Shown in pieces: positions 1 through 6,862 of a stretch of 14,288 nucleotides of DNA. How positions within the stretch are numbered: the stretch's first letter is position 1; every line of letters begins with the position of its first letter. Both the position numbers and the translations under genes were made by a program. Origin of the DNA: Nitrospirota bacterium. GTDB taxonomy: Bacteria > Nitrospirota > Nitrospiria > Nitrospirales > NS-4. The stretch covers positions 1-14,288 of the forward strand of contig VBOK01000133.1 in NCBI GenBank assembly GCA_005877565.1, written 5' to 3'. The notes under the pieces are model-generated. The model had not been told where the DNA came from, did no database searches, and saw only the letters and a list, made by a program, of their open reading frames with translations.

Positions 1-2
1 TG

Positions 3-1391
3 CCTCCGACTCACTACGACGTCATCATCATCGGCGCGGGCATGTCGGGCCTGGCAGCCGCGATCCGCCTGGCCTACTTCGAGAAGAACGTGCTTGTACT
101 GGAGCGCCACTACGCGGCAGGCGGCCTGAACTCTTACTACGCACTGGGCGGCTATCAGTTCGACGTCGGCCTGCACGCCATGACCAACTACGTGCCGCCG
201 GGGACCCGCGGCGCCCCCCTCACGAAGATCTGCCGCCAATTGCGGATTCCGTTCGAGGATTTTGCCTTAGTGCCCCAGTACCAGTCCGAGATCCGGTTCC
301 CGGGCATCACGCTCCGCTTCAACAACGACTTTGAGTGCTTCATCCAGGAGGTCATCGAGCACTTCCCTGCCCAGAAGGACAATTTCCTCCGTCTCGTACA
401 CTGCATCCAGGAGTACGACGAGCTCGACCTCGAAGCGAAACCCATGCCCGGCCGGCAGATCGTCTCCAGCTTCCTGACCGATCCCTTACTGATCGACATG
501 CTCTTTTGCCCCCTGATGATCTACGGCAACGCGGCTGAGCGGGACATGGAATTCGGCCAGTTCGTCGTGATGTTCAAAAGCATCTTCTGCGAGGGCCTGG
601 CCCGGCCCCGCGAAGGGGTTCGACGCATCATCAACGTCTTGCGCCGGAAGGTGCGGGAGGTCGGCGGCACCGTCCGCATGAGGTGCGGGGTGAAGGCTCT
701 GCACATCGAGGACGGGCGCGTCCGCTCCGTGGAACTCGACAGCGGCGAGATGCTCACGGCCGACACCATTCTCTCCTCCGCCGGCTACGTCGAGACCCTG
801 CGGCTTTGCGACGACGGCGACCCGGAGCAGCTCGCCCCGCTCGCAGGGCGACTGTCGTTCGTGGAGATCATCTCCATCCTGGATACGCCGATGAAATCGC
901 TCGGCCACAACAGCACGATTGTGTTCTATAACACCGAAAAGGACTTTCACTACGAGGTGCCCAAGGACCTCGTGGACCCGCGGAGCGGCGTGATCTGCTG
1001 CTCCGACAACTTTCTCTACACCAAGCCTCTTCCCAAGAGCATGATCCGCATGACCTGCCTGGCCAACTTCGACGGCTGGAGCAGGCTTCCGGAGGCGGAC
1101 TACGCGGCGGCAAAGGCGGAATGGCTTCCGCGGATCCAGAGGGAAGTGCTACAATTCATCCCCGATTTCCGGGATCACATCGTGTTCACGGACTTCTTCA
1201 CGCCTCGGACCATCAAGTACTGGACCGGTCACCTGAATGGGGCGGTGTACGGCATGCCGAACAAACGCAAGACGGGACGCACGCACCTGGAGAACCTGTT
1301 CATCTGCGGGAACGACCAGGGCTTCCTGGGAATCGTGGGCGCGATGCTGAGCGGCATCTCGATGGCCAACCTGCACGTGCTGAAGAAATAA
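3..1391 (+). CDS. CrtI-like FAD-dependent oxidoreductase, 5' end outside window
   Basis: This is an FAD-binding oxidoreductase of the phytoene desaturase / carotenoid isomerase type, a family that desaturates or isomerises long lipid or polyene chains. The visible 462 codons start inside the N-terminal Rossmann strand: YDVIIIGAGMSG, with the GxGxxG glycines at visible residues 11, 13 and 16, then LVLE, whose Glu normally binds the adenosine ribose. The C-terminus has the usual second FAD motif (ENLFICGNDQGFLGIVGAML). The frame is open to the left edge, so the start lies just outside; the ATG at 42 would remove part of the FAD motif and is not the start. Its TAA shares one base with the ATG of the next gene, a paralogue. 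Family assignment is firm. The substrate is unknown, but linkage to fatty-acid genes points to an acyl chain rather than a carotenoid. Confidence 0.85.
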   Translation, partial: PPTHYDVIIIGAGMSGLAAAIRLAYFEKNVLVLERHYAAGGLNSYYALGGYQFDVGLHAMTNYVPPGTRGAPLTKICRQLRIPFEDFALVPQYQSEIRFPGITLRFNNDFECFIQEVIEHFPAQKDNFLRLVHCIQEYDELDLEAKPMPGRQIVSSFLTDPLLIDMLFCPLMIYGNAAERDMEFGQFVVMFKSIFCEGLARPREGVRRIINVLRRKVREVGGTVRMRCGVKALHIEDGRVRSVELDSGEMLTADTILSSAGYVETLRLCDDGDPEQLAPLAGRLSFVEIISILDTPMKSLGHNSTIVFYNTEKDFHYEVPKDLVDPRSGVICCSDNFLYTKPLPKSMIRMTCLANFDGWSRLPEADYAAAKAEWLPRIQREVLQFIPDFRDHIVFTDFFTPRTIKYWTGHLNGAVYGMPNKRKTGRTHLENLFICGNDQGFLGIVGAMLSGISMANLHVLKK

Positions 1392-2866
1392 TGGCGCAAG
1401 ACTGGATCAGGGATGTCAAGCCCGAGTACGACGTGATCGTCATCGGCTCGGGGCTCGCCGGCCTGACCGCCGCCAACCGGCTGGCGACTTGCGGCTATGC
1501 GGTCCTGCTGCTGGAGCACCACTACAACTTCGGCGGCATGGCGACGTGGTTCAAGCGGAAAGGCGGGCACATCTTCGACATCTCACTGCATGGCTTCCCG
1601 ATCGGCATGGTCAAGACCTGCCGCAAGTACTGGACGGCCGACATCGCGGAGTCCGTCGTCCAGCTCAATGGCATCCGCTTCGACAATCCCCAGTTCTCCT
1701 TCACAACGACCTTCGACAAGGCCGACTTCACCGACAAGCTGGTCAATCATTTCAAGATTCCAGTGGAGCGAGTCGAGGAGTTCTTCAAGTTCGCCCGCAG
1801 CATGAACTTCTACGATGACCAGAAGATGACGATTCGCGAACTCTTCGAGCGCTACTTCCCCGACCGTCTCGACGTGTGGCGCCTGCTGATGGAGCCGATC
1901 GCCTATGCCAACGGCTCCACGCTCGACGACCCTGCTATCACCTTCGGGATCGTCTTCTCCAACTTTATGAGCAAGGGGGTCTACACCTTCCAGGGCGGCA
2001 CGGACAAGCTCATCATGAAGATGAAGGCAACGCTCAAAGCCAACAAGGTGGACCTCCGCCACCATGCGCTGGTGGAGAAGGTGCTGGTCGAGAAGGGTCG
2101 GGTGAGCGGCGTGCTCTGCAACGGCCGGACGATCCGCGCCAAGGCCGTCCTGTCGAACGCCAACCTCAAAGCCACCATCCACAAGCTGGTGGGGGACGAG
2201 CACTTCGATCCGGATTTCCTCCGAGAGGCCGCTGCGGTCCGCCTCAACAGCAGCAGTTGCCAAGTGTACATGGGCATCCGCAAGGGCGAGTCCATCCCCT
2301 ACATCGGGGACCTGTTCTTCACCTCGACCCACCCGGTGTTCGACTCAGAAGCCTTGAACGCCATGGACGTGACGAGCCGCACCTATTCCTTCTACTATCC
2401 GGACACCCGGCCTGGGTCCGACCGCTACTCGATCGTCTGCTCGACGAACGCCAACTATGAGGATTGGATCGCGCTGTCGGAAGAAGACTACAAGCGCGCG
2501 AAGGAGACGCTCATCACAGGCGTGGTGGAAACCCTCGAAAAATATCTCCCCGGTGTCTCCGCCAAAATCGACCATCTGGAAGCGTCCACGCCGCGAACGT
2601 TCGAGTATTACACCCGTCACGTGGGGGGCGCGTCGTTCGGCACCAAGTTCGAGGGCTTGAAGATCAGCCAGAACCTGCCCAAGCAGATGGGCGGGCTCTT
2701 TCACGCAGGCTCCGTCGGCATCATCATGTCCGGCTGGCTGGGCGCCATCAATTACGGGGTCATCGTGGCGAACGAGGTGGACAAGTACCTGCTGCAAGGG
2801 GCATCGCCGTCAGCCGAAGACGCAACGGCCCCAGCCATGAGTGGAACAGAGTGGCGCCGTGTTTGA
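1391..2866 (+). CDS. CrtI-like FAD-dependent oxidoreductase (second, tandem)
   Basis: A 491-residue FAD oxidoreductase, paralogous to the gene before it. The N-terminal dinucleotide fold is YDVIVIGSGLAG (glycines at about 19, 21 and 24), followed by LLLEHHYNFGGMA. The C-terminal flavin motif is GGLFHAGSVGIIMSGWLGA near residues 435-455. Length is normal for the CrtI/CrtISO family. The ATG at 1391 is chosen because it overlaps the upstream TAA by one base (TAATG) and places the Rossmann motif about 18 residues in. The open frame runs further upstream to 1121, but that part only shadows the first gene. The end overlaps the following FabG gene by 26 bases. Two adjacent, clearly diverged desaturase-like enzymes suggest successive or paired reactions on one lipid substrate; this is inference from context. 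Confidence 0.88.
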   Translation: MAQDWIRDVKPEYDVIVIGSGLAGLTAANRLATCGYAVLLLEHHYNFGGMATWFKRKGGHIFDISLHGFPIGMVKTCRKYWTADIAESVVQLNGIRFDNPQFSFTTTFDKADFTDKLVNHFKIPVERVEEFFKFARSMNFYDDQKMTIRELFERYFPDRLDVWRLLMEPIAYANGSTLDDPAITFGIVFSNFMSKGVYTFQGGTDKLIMKMKATLKANKVDLRHHALVEKVLVEKGRVSGVLCNGRTIRAKAVLSNANLKATIHKLVGDEHFDPDFLREAAAVRLNSSSCQVYMGIRKGESIPYIGDLFFTSTHPVFDSEALNAMDVTSRTYSFYYPDTRPGSDRYSIVCSTNANYEDWIALSEEDYKRAKETLITGVVETLEKYLPGVSAKIDHLEASTPRTFEYYTRHVGGASFGTKFEGLKISQNLPKQMGGLFHAGSVGIIMSGWLGAINYGVIVANEVDKYLLQGASPSAEDATAPAMSGTEWRRV

Positions 2867-3599
2867 CTTTCGCGATCAGACGGTCGTCGTCACCGGGGGC
2901 ACCCGCGGCATCGGACGGGCCATCACCCGGCGGTTCCTCGAGGATGGCGCGACGGTTGTGGCCACCTACGCGGCCAACGACGCGGCGAAGGATGAATTCC
3001 AGGATTCCCTGGGACCGGCCGCCAGGAATCTCCACCTGTGCAAGTTCGATGTCGCCGATTACGTGCAGGTCGAGGCTTTCTACAAGGACTTCGACGCGCG
3101 GCACAAGAATTTCTCCGTCCTCGTCAACAATTCCGGCATTCGCAAGGACGCGGTCCTGGCGATGATGAAGCCGCAGGACTGGCAGAAGGTGTTGGACGTC
3201 AACCTCACCGGCGTCTTCTACATGTCCAAGCTGGCCGTGCTCCGGTTCATGGCGAACCGCTACGGCCGCATCATCACGATCACCTCGCCCGCCAGCCGCT
3301 TCGGGTTCGAGGGCCAGGCGAACTACGCCGCGTCCAAGGCCGGCCAGATCGCGATGTCCCGCTCGCTGTCGAAGGAGGTGGCCTCCCGCGGGATCACGGT
3401 GAACTGCGTGTCCCCGGGGTTCATTGATACGGAATTCCTGTCGGGCCTTCCGGAGAAGCTCCGCAAGGAGTACCTCGCCTCGATCCCGCTCAAACGGTTC
3501 GGAACGCCCGACGAGGTCGCGGCCTGCGTGCTGTTTTTGGCCTCCAGGGAGTCAGGCTACATCACGGGGTCGGTGCTGTCGGTGGACGGAGGGTTGTAG
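2841..3599 (+). CDS. 3-oxoacyl-ACP reductase, FabG-type SDR
   Basis: A 252-residue short-chain dehydrogenase matching FabG, which reduces 3-ketoacyl-ACP with NADPH in type II fatty-acid or polyketide synthesis. Visible motifs are the nucleotide loop TGGTRGIG (18-25), NNSG (96-99) and the catalytic Ser/Tyr/Lys: S149 in TITSPAS, then Y162 and K166 in YAASKAG. It ends with the typical ITGSVLSVDGGL. The start is a GTG at 2841; a second GTG at 2859 would also keep the fold. The gene starts 26 bases before the upstream oxidoreductase ends and stops one base before the dehydratase start codon. Because it sits beside desaturase-like genes, it more likely belongs to a dedicated chain-building pathway than to housekeeping synthesis, though the sequence alone does not decide this. 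Confidence 0.88.
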   Translation: MEQSGAVFDFRDQTVVVTGGTRGIGRAITRRFLEDGATVVATYAANDAAKDEFQDSLGPAARNLHLCKFDVADYVQVEAFYKDFDARHKNFSVLVNNSGIRKDAVLAMMKPQDWQKVLDVNLTGVFYMSKLAVLRFMANRYGRIITITSPASRFGFEGQANYAASKAGQIAMSRSLSKEVASRGITVNCVSPGFIDTEFLSGLPEKLRKEYLASIPLKRFGTPDEVAACVLFLASRESGYITGSVLSVDGGL

Positions 3600-3600
3600 C

Positions 3601-3955
3601 GTGAGCCACCGCACGGAGGAGATTCTCACGCTGATCCCCCACCGCCCCCCGTTCCTGTTTCTGGACGAGATCCTCGAGCGAGACGACCGGCACATCAAGG
3701 CCGTCAAGACCCTGCACGCGGATGAGCCGTACCTGGCCGGGCACTATCCGGGCCGACCCCTCATGCCGGGTGTCCTGATCTGCGAATGTGTGTTCCAGGC
3801 GGGCGCGGCGCTGCTCTTCGGCCGGGGCGGACTCGATCCGCAGAAGGTCCCGGTGCTGCTCGGTCAGCATGGAGGGCCTGAACGTGCTGCGCACCGAATT
3901 CGTCGTCGCCATGGCGGACGTCGGCGACGGCCCGACTATGGGAGGCCCGGCGTGA
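3601..3955 (+). pseudogene. FabZ-like 3-hydroxyacyl-ACP dehydratase, internally deleted and frameshifted
   Basis: The N-terminal half is a clear hot-dog-fold dehydratase: LIPHRPPFLFLDEI, then the active-site segment GHYPGRPLMPGV with catalytic His48, and ICECVFQAG with the expected Glu62. Similarity stops after KVPVL (about 3858). The last part of the family reappears in the +1 frame from about 3866 (MEGLNVLRTEFVVAMA), ending at a TGA at 3953-3955 that overlaps the FabI start (GTGA). About 88 and 28 residues are recognisable, against roughly 150 in intact FabZ. Some 35-45 codons, including the usual FKRMVRPGD region, are therefore missing and the frame has shifted. As written, the front half runs in frame into FabI. 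The enzyme should be inactive unless the gap is a sequencing or assembly error. The start is GTG at 3601. Confidence 0.8.
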
Positions 3956-4755
3956 GTTTTCTCGGACTCGACGGCAAGACCATCGTCGTCTTCGGTGTGG
4001 CCAACAAGAAGAGCGTCGCCTACCAGATTGGTCAGGTGCTCGAAGCGGAAGGCGCCGCCGTGGTCTATGTTGTCCGGTCGAAAGAACGCAAGGACAGCGT
4101 GTCGAAGCTTCTGCCCAAAGCTGACATTCACGTGTGCGACGTCTCACGCGACGAGGAGGTCCTGGCCGTGGCCCGCGAGATCACAAAAGTTCATCCGACG
4201 ATCCACGGGCTCGTCCACTCGATCGCTTTTCTTGATTACGAAGGCGGGATCAAGCCCTTCCACGAGACGACCCGGAAGGCCTTCCTCCAGTCCGTGGACA
4301 TCTCGTGCTACTCCCTCATCGCCATCGCGAACGCCTTCAAGAACCACCTCGCGCGCGACGCCTCCGTGGTGGCGGTCTCCATCTCCACCACAAAGATGGC
4401 GGCCGAGAACTACGGCATCATGGGCCCGGTGAAGGCCGCGCTCGATTCGACCATCTGCTTCCTGGCCAAGTCTTTTAGTACGTTCTCCAACGTCCGCTTC
4501 AACTCGGTCAACCCCGGTCTGCTCAAGACCTCCGCCTCGGCGGGCATCCCCGGCTACGCGGATTACTATCTGTACGCGGAAAAGCTGACGCTGCGGAAGA
4601 AGGGGGTGACGACGCAGGAAGTCGCCAACGCGGCGGCGTTTCTCCTGAGCGAGCGCTCGGCCGGGATCAACGCCCAAGGAATAGTGCTGGACGCAGGGAT
4701 GGCGGTGAACTACTTCGACAAGGATGTGATGAAGCGGGCGCTGAAACCTGATTAG
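3952..4755 (+). CDS. Enoyl-ACP reductase, FabI-like SDR
   Basis: A 267-residue atypical short-chain dehydrogenase of the FabI group, which reduces trans-2-enoyl-ACP with NAD(P)H. It shows the FabI cofactor loop GVANKKSVAYQIG (15-27), VHSIAFLD (88-95) and the active site with FabI spacing, Y154-x6-K161 (NYGIMGPVKAAL). NPGLLKTSASAGIPGY (188-202) matches the substrate-lid region. The start is GTG at 3952, overlapping the dehydratase TGA by four bases. The frame is also open upstream through the damaged dehydratase, so a fused FabZ-FabI polypeptide could be read, but the native start is the more likely. The IVLDAGMAVNYF ending is typical. It closes the left-hand operon; about 75 bases separate it from a convergent gene. 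It is either a pathway-specific or the housekeeping enoyl reductase. Confidence 0.87.
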   Translation: MSFLGLDGKTIVVFGVANKKSVAYQIGQVLEAEGAAVVYVVRSKERKDSVSKLLPKADIHVCDVSRDEEVLAVAREITKVHPTIHGLVHSIAFLDYEGGIKPFHETTRKAFLQSVDISCYSLIAIANAFKNHLARDASVVAVSISTTKMAAENYGIMGPVKAALDSTICFLAKSFSTFSNVRFNSVNPGLLKTSASAGIPGYADYYLYAEKLTLRKKGVTTQEVANAAAFLLSERSAGINAQGIVLDAGMAVNYFDKDVMKRALKPD

Positions 4756-4822
4756 GGAATGACGCGGGTCCTGTCGCCGAGCAGCCCCGCCGGTTAACCG
4801 CTTTGGTTTGTTGGTTCGCGTG

Positions 4823-4839
4823 CCGCCTCGCTTAGGCGG
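4823..4839. terminator. Small hairpin at the convergent gene ends
   Basis: CCGCCT (4823-4828), a five-base loop and AGGCGG (4834-4839) form a 6 bp GC stem between the FabI-like gene and the convergent DUF4926 gene, and cover the latter's stop codon. No T-run follows on either strand, so a role in termination is only possible. Confidence 0.3.
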
Positions 4840-5041
4840 ATTGGTGGTGGAGGACCATTAATTGGCTTGTGCGCAAGGATAACGTCGCGTAGGTTCGGCC
4901 GTTGTTGTCGACAAACTCGACCACAAACACGTCCGGGCCAAGCACCTCTACGACAGTGCCAACCTGACCGCGGCGCAGCCCGCGTTCGGAGAGGTCTTCA
5001 GTCAACGCCACCACATCGAGCAGCTTGATCTCAGTATTCAT
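4832..5041 (-). CDS. DUF4926 small protein
   Basis: A 69-residue protein matching DUF4926: LLDVVALTEDL, then LRRGQVGTVVEVL, then VFVVEFVDNNGRTYA. It looks like a small beta-barrel with SH3-like character. The biochemical function is unknown. Such genes commonly sit directly downstream of a DUF6883 gene, as here, so the pair resembles a two-gene toxin-antitoxin-like or immunity module; that role is inference from the arrangement. The ATG at 5041 is preceded by a GAGGGG purine stretch. Sixteen bases separate it from the stop of the DUF6883 remnant. The gene appears intact while its partner is broken. Confidence 0.75.
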   Translation of the reverse strand: MNTEIKLLDVVALTEDLSERGLRRGQVGTVVEVLGPDVFVVEFVDNNGRTYATLSLRTSQLMVLHHQSA

Positions 5042-5057
5042 GGCACGCTTCCCCTCT

Positions 5058-5303
5058 TCAAAGCACGTAGCACGTTATCAGTCGAGGAAAATTCTCCCCA
5101 TGTCGAACGATCCATAGACTTCGAATCGTTGCCGTACCGCCTGGTCCATCCAGAGGAAAGTCTACCGCATAGCGCTGCCCTTCGCCCCTATGCACAAAAG
5201 TATAGTCTATGGCGGTGTGATTACATAATCTGTGAGACCCTCGCTTAGCCGGCATCCGTCCTTTACATCTAATCCAATCTCGTTCTCCCCTGTAACCCTG
5301 CAT
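5058..5303 (-). pseudogene. DUF6883 remnant (C-terminal part only)
   Basis: The end of this reading frame is a clear DUF6883 C-terminus: GQRYAVDFPLDGPGGTATIR, then WIVRHGENFPRLITCYVL. The N-terminal part of the open frame (5200-5303) is cysteine- and arginine-rich and unlike the family, which normally opens with an LxDYxLxP-type segment. In another frame near 5207-5242 the strand reads LTDYVITPP, which may be that missing start, but the match is short. The simplest reading is a gene that lost its central segment and its frame. It precedes an intact DUF4926 gene by 16 bases. The C-terminal identity is solid; the account of the front is tentative. Confidence 0.6.
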
Positions 5304-5408
5304 CCGTCCACGCTTTTAAGATGGCATTTGAGTTGTCCTAAGTTTTCTCGTTCGCAAACGGCAGGTACGGCCCTTGCGTATATCTATCATCATCCCTGGC
5401 CTTAGCCC

Positions 5409-5420
5409 AGGAGGTGATCT
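5409..5420 (+). promoter_or_regulatory. Extended Shine-Dalgarno (AGGAGGTGATCT)
   Basis: Eleven bases (AGGAGGTGATC) match the complement of the usual bacterial 16S rRNA 3' tail. The GGAGG core ends six bases before the ATG at 5421, the ideal spacing. The second copy of the gene keeps only AGGTGATC (6049-6056), whose TGA is also the stop codon of the zinc-ribbon gene. Confidence 0.7.
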
Positions 5421-5643
5421 ATGTTGGAGAGCTTGCTTCTTACACTCTGGCTCATGTCAGCGTCAATGCCAGAAGGCTGTGCCGTGACGGGCACGGTTTT
5501 TCATTCAACGGGTGGAGATACCGCCGACATTCGGGAAACGCCAGTTTACTTACACCTGGGGCTCGCCCTGGGCTCTGTTTGAAGGGGGACCGACGACTAG
5601 CGAGTGGGTGTCCGTAGCAGTGGGGCGTCGCTTGGGTGCGTAG
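5421..5643 (+). pseudogene. Broken copy of the small gene at 6058-6375
   Basis: This is a second copy of the small gene at 6058-6375. Bases 5412-5510 match 6049-6147 almost perfectly, and 5513-5643 match 6245-6375 with scattered changes. Between the blocks the intact copy has 97 bases where this one has two, a net loss of 95 bases that shifts the frame. Translation from ATG 5421 therefore ends at a TGA at 5580-5582 after 53 residues, although the ancestral stop at 5641 survives. The lost part encodes the central segment with the second cysteine. It keeps an unusually strong ribosome-binding site, so a short frameshifted peptide could still be made. Confidence 0.82.
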
Positions 5644-5832
5644 TGTGGAATAGGGACTTTTTCTCTTCACCTTCAGGTATTGTCCTGCCGGCCCTTGAAC
5701 CATTCTCCGGGTTTTGTTTCTTGCCTTTTTGTGTCTAACTACACGCATGCGGTGCAAGACACACTCAGCAGAGGAATTCTGTGGAGCGAGCTGCGGAAAC
5801 GCGCCCAACAGGGCTTGCAAAGGAGGTGGCCC
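5644..5832 (+). other. Spacer upstream of the zinc-ribbon gene
   Basis: About 190 bases of lower-GC sequence with several T-runs lie between the broken small-gene copy and the zinc-ribbon start. The zinc-ribbon frame stays open back to an ATG at 5680, but that extension has no recognisable protein features. I see no convincing promoter or hairpin here. Confidence 0.4.
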
Positions 5833-6054
5833 GTGACCTGCGCACGCTGTGACGGACTCGTGGTGAATATCCCGCCCCTTGTGTTGTTGTGCAGCAACGA
5901 CTACCAGTTCACACAATCAGACGATGTCGAGGGCGAAGCATGGCAGTGCTTGAATTGCGGAAATTATATTGATGCGGTCATTCTGGCCAACCGACTGTCG
6001 CCGCCTCAGCCTTCCCTTGAGCAAGAAGCCGCCGTGTTGGCTGGTGGCAGGTGA
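5833..6054 (+). CDS. Small CxxC/CxxC zinc-ribbon protein
   Basis: A 73-residue protein with two cysteine pairs, C3/C6 (MTCARC) and C39/C42 (WQCLNC), the pattern of a single zinc ribbon. The C-terminal core NCGNYIDAVILANR resembles a family of tiny zinc-ribbon proteins that I associate with Nitrospira-like bacteria; this is recall, not a search. The GTG at 5833 is chosen because a strong AAAGGAGGTGG site lies just upstream and the first CxxC follows at once; the frame is open to an ATG at 5680 but that stretch looks non-coding. The stop codon lies inside the ribosome-binding site of the next gene (AGGTGATCT, then ATG three bases on), so the two are probably translationally coupled. Function unknown; nucleic-acid binding is possible. 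Confidence 0.72.
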   Translation: MTCARCDGLVVNIPPLVLLCSNDYQFTQSDDVEGEAWQCLNCGNYIDAVILANRLSPPQPSLEQEAAVLAGGR

Positions 6055-6057
6055 TCT

Positions 6058-6375
6058 ATGTTGGAGAGCTTGCTTCTTACGCTCTCGCTCATGTCAGCGT
6101 CAATGCCAGAAGGCTGTGCCGTGACGGGCACGGTTTTTCATTCAACGGAGCAGACCTTTGCGCTGCTGCATAGCGACTGCCTCATCGAGATCCAGCGAGA
6201 CGATCGCTGGATCATCATGACGTCGCCGCAATGGGTCGTCGCAGTGGAGATACCGCCGATGCCCGGGAAATGCCAGTTTACCTACGCCTGGGGCTCGCCC
6301 TGGGCTCTGTTTGAAGGGGGACCGACGACTAGCGAGTGGGTGCCCGTGGCAGTGGGGCATCACACAGGTCTGTAG
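6058..6375 (+). CDS. Small hypothetical protein, intact copy of a duplicated gene
   Basis: A 105-residue protein of unknown function. It opens with a hydrophobic stretch (LLLTLSLMSASM), which might be a weak signal sequence or a short anchor although no positive charge precedes it. The rest is rich in aromatic residues and beta-strand-like (CLIEIQRDDRWIIMTSPQWV, then FTYAWGSPWALFEGGP). Three cysteines (near 20, 41 and 72) are spread out and do not form a motif. It follows the zinc-ribbon gene with three bases between stop and start, and its ribosome-binding site contains that stop. A frameshifted duplicate lies 637 bases upstream, on the other side of the zinc-ribbon gene. The stop is seven bases from the convergent acetyltransferase stop, with no terminator in between. 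Confidence 0.65.
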   Translation: MLESLLLTLSLMSASMPEGCAVTGTVFHSTEQTFALLHSDCLIEIQRDDRWIIMTSPQWVVAVEIPPMPGKCQFTYAWGSPWALFEGGPTTSEWVPVAVGHHTGL

Positions 6376-6382
6376 TGCGCGC

Positions 6383-6862
6383 TCACACGGACTTGGCCGG
6401 GCCGGTGGTCTTGCGCAGGAGGATCTCTGAGGAACCGGGGATCAACAAATGCAGGATTGGCCCAATTTCCGTGTAGCCGTTCCGCTCGTAAAACCGCCGG
6501 GCCAGGTGATTGAAGTCGGACACGCATACGAAGAGGTTCTTGGCCCGGCGAAAGACCACGCTCTCCAGATGGGCCAGGAGCGCCCGGCCATACCCTCGGC
6601 CCTGGGCCGACGCCGCGATGGCGAATAGCTCCAGATAGTCGCCGAAGAGAAACCGCTGGCGCAGGACCCCGACGCCGACAACGCTCCCTCCGGTCTCGAT
6701 GACGAACACCTCCCGCCCCTGTAACGGCGTCTCAAACAGATACTCCCAGTCCGACGCGGTGTAGCCCAGTCTTTTCCAGGGATTCAGATCGCCAAGCAGA
6801 CGGACCACGACGGCAAAATCATCCGGCTTGTACGGCCTAACGGTTGCTGGCGGTAGGGTCAT
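6383..6862 (-). CDS. GNAT family N-acetyltransferase
   Basis: A 159-residue GCN5-related acetyltransferase, which transfers an acetyl group from acetyl-CoA to an amine. The acetyl-CoA pyrophosphate loop is present as AQGRGYGRALL (about 90-100). The beta4 strand is YLELFAIA, and the C-terminal half has the usual LFVCVSDFNHLARRFYERNGY pattern with Asn and Tyr in conserved places. The start is the ATG at 6862 (MTLPPATVRPY), which overlaps the end of the deacetylase by 26 bases. The frame stays open much further upstream but only shadows the deacetylase. Substrate unknown. Its position downstream of a secreted deacetylase suggests co-transcription, not necessarily a shared substrate. Confidence 0.83.
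   Translation of the reverse strand: MTLPPATVRPYKPDDFAVVVRLLGDLNPWKRLGYTASDWEYLFETPLQGREVFVIETGGSVVGVGVLRQRFLFGDYLELFAIAASAQGRGYGRALLAHLESVVFRRAKNLFVCVSDFNHLARRFYERNGYTEIGPILHLLIPGSSEILLRKTTGPAKSV

Noticed and set aside
486..950. 154-codon open frame on the - strand
   Set aside because: It is antisense to the first FAD oxidoreductase, with His/Asp/Gly-rich shadow composition and no recognisable motif.
1121..1390. N-terminal extension of the second FAD oxidoreductase
   Set aside because: It overlaps the end of the first oxidoreductase in another frame; the natural start is the ATG at 1391 just before the Rossmann motif.
1583..2332. 249-codon open frame on the - strand
   Set aside because: It is the antisense shadow of the second oxidoreductase, caused by high GC at third codon positions.
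3424..3600. Upstream part of the long frame that ends with FabI
   Set aside because: This section is an alternative frame of the FabG gene; real coding in this frame resumes with the dehydratase at 3601.
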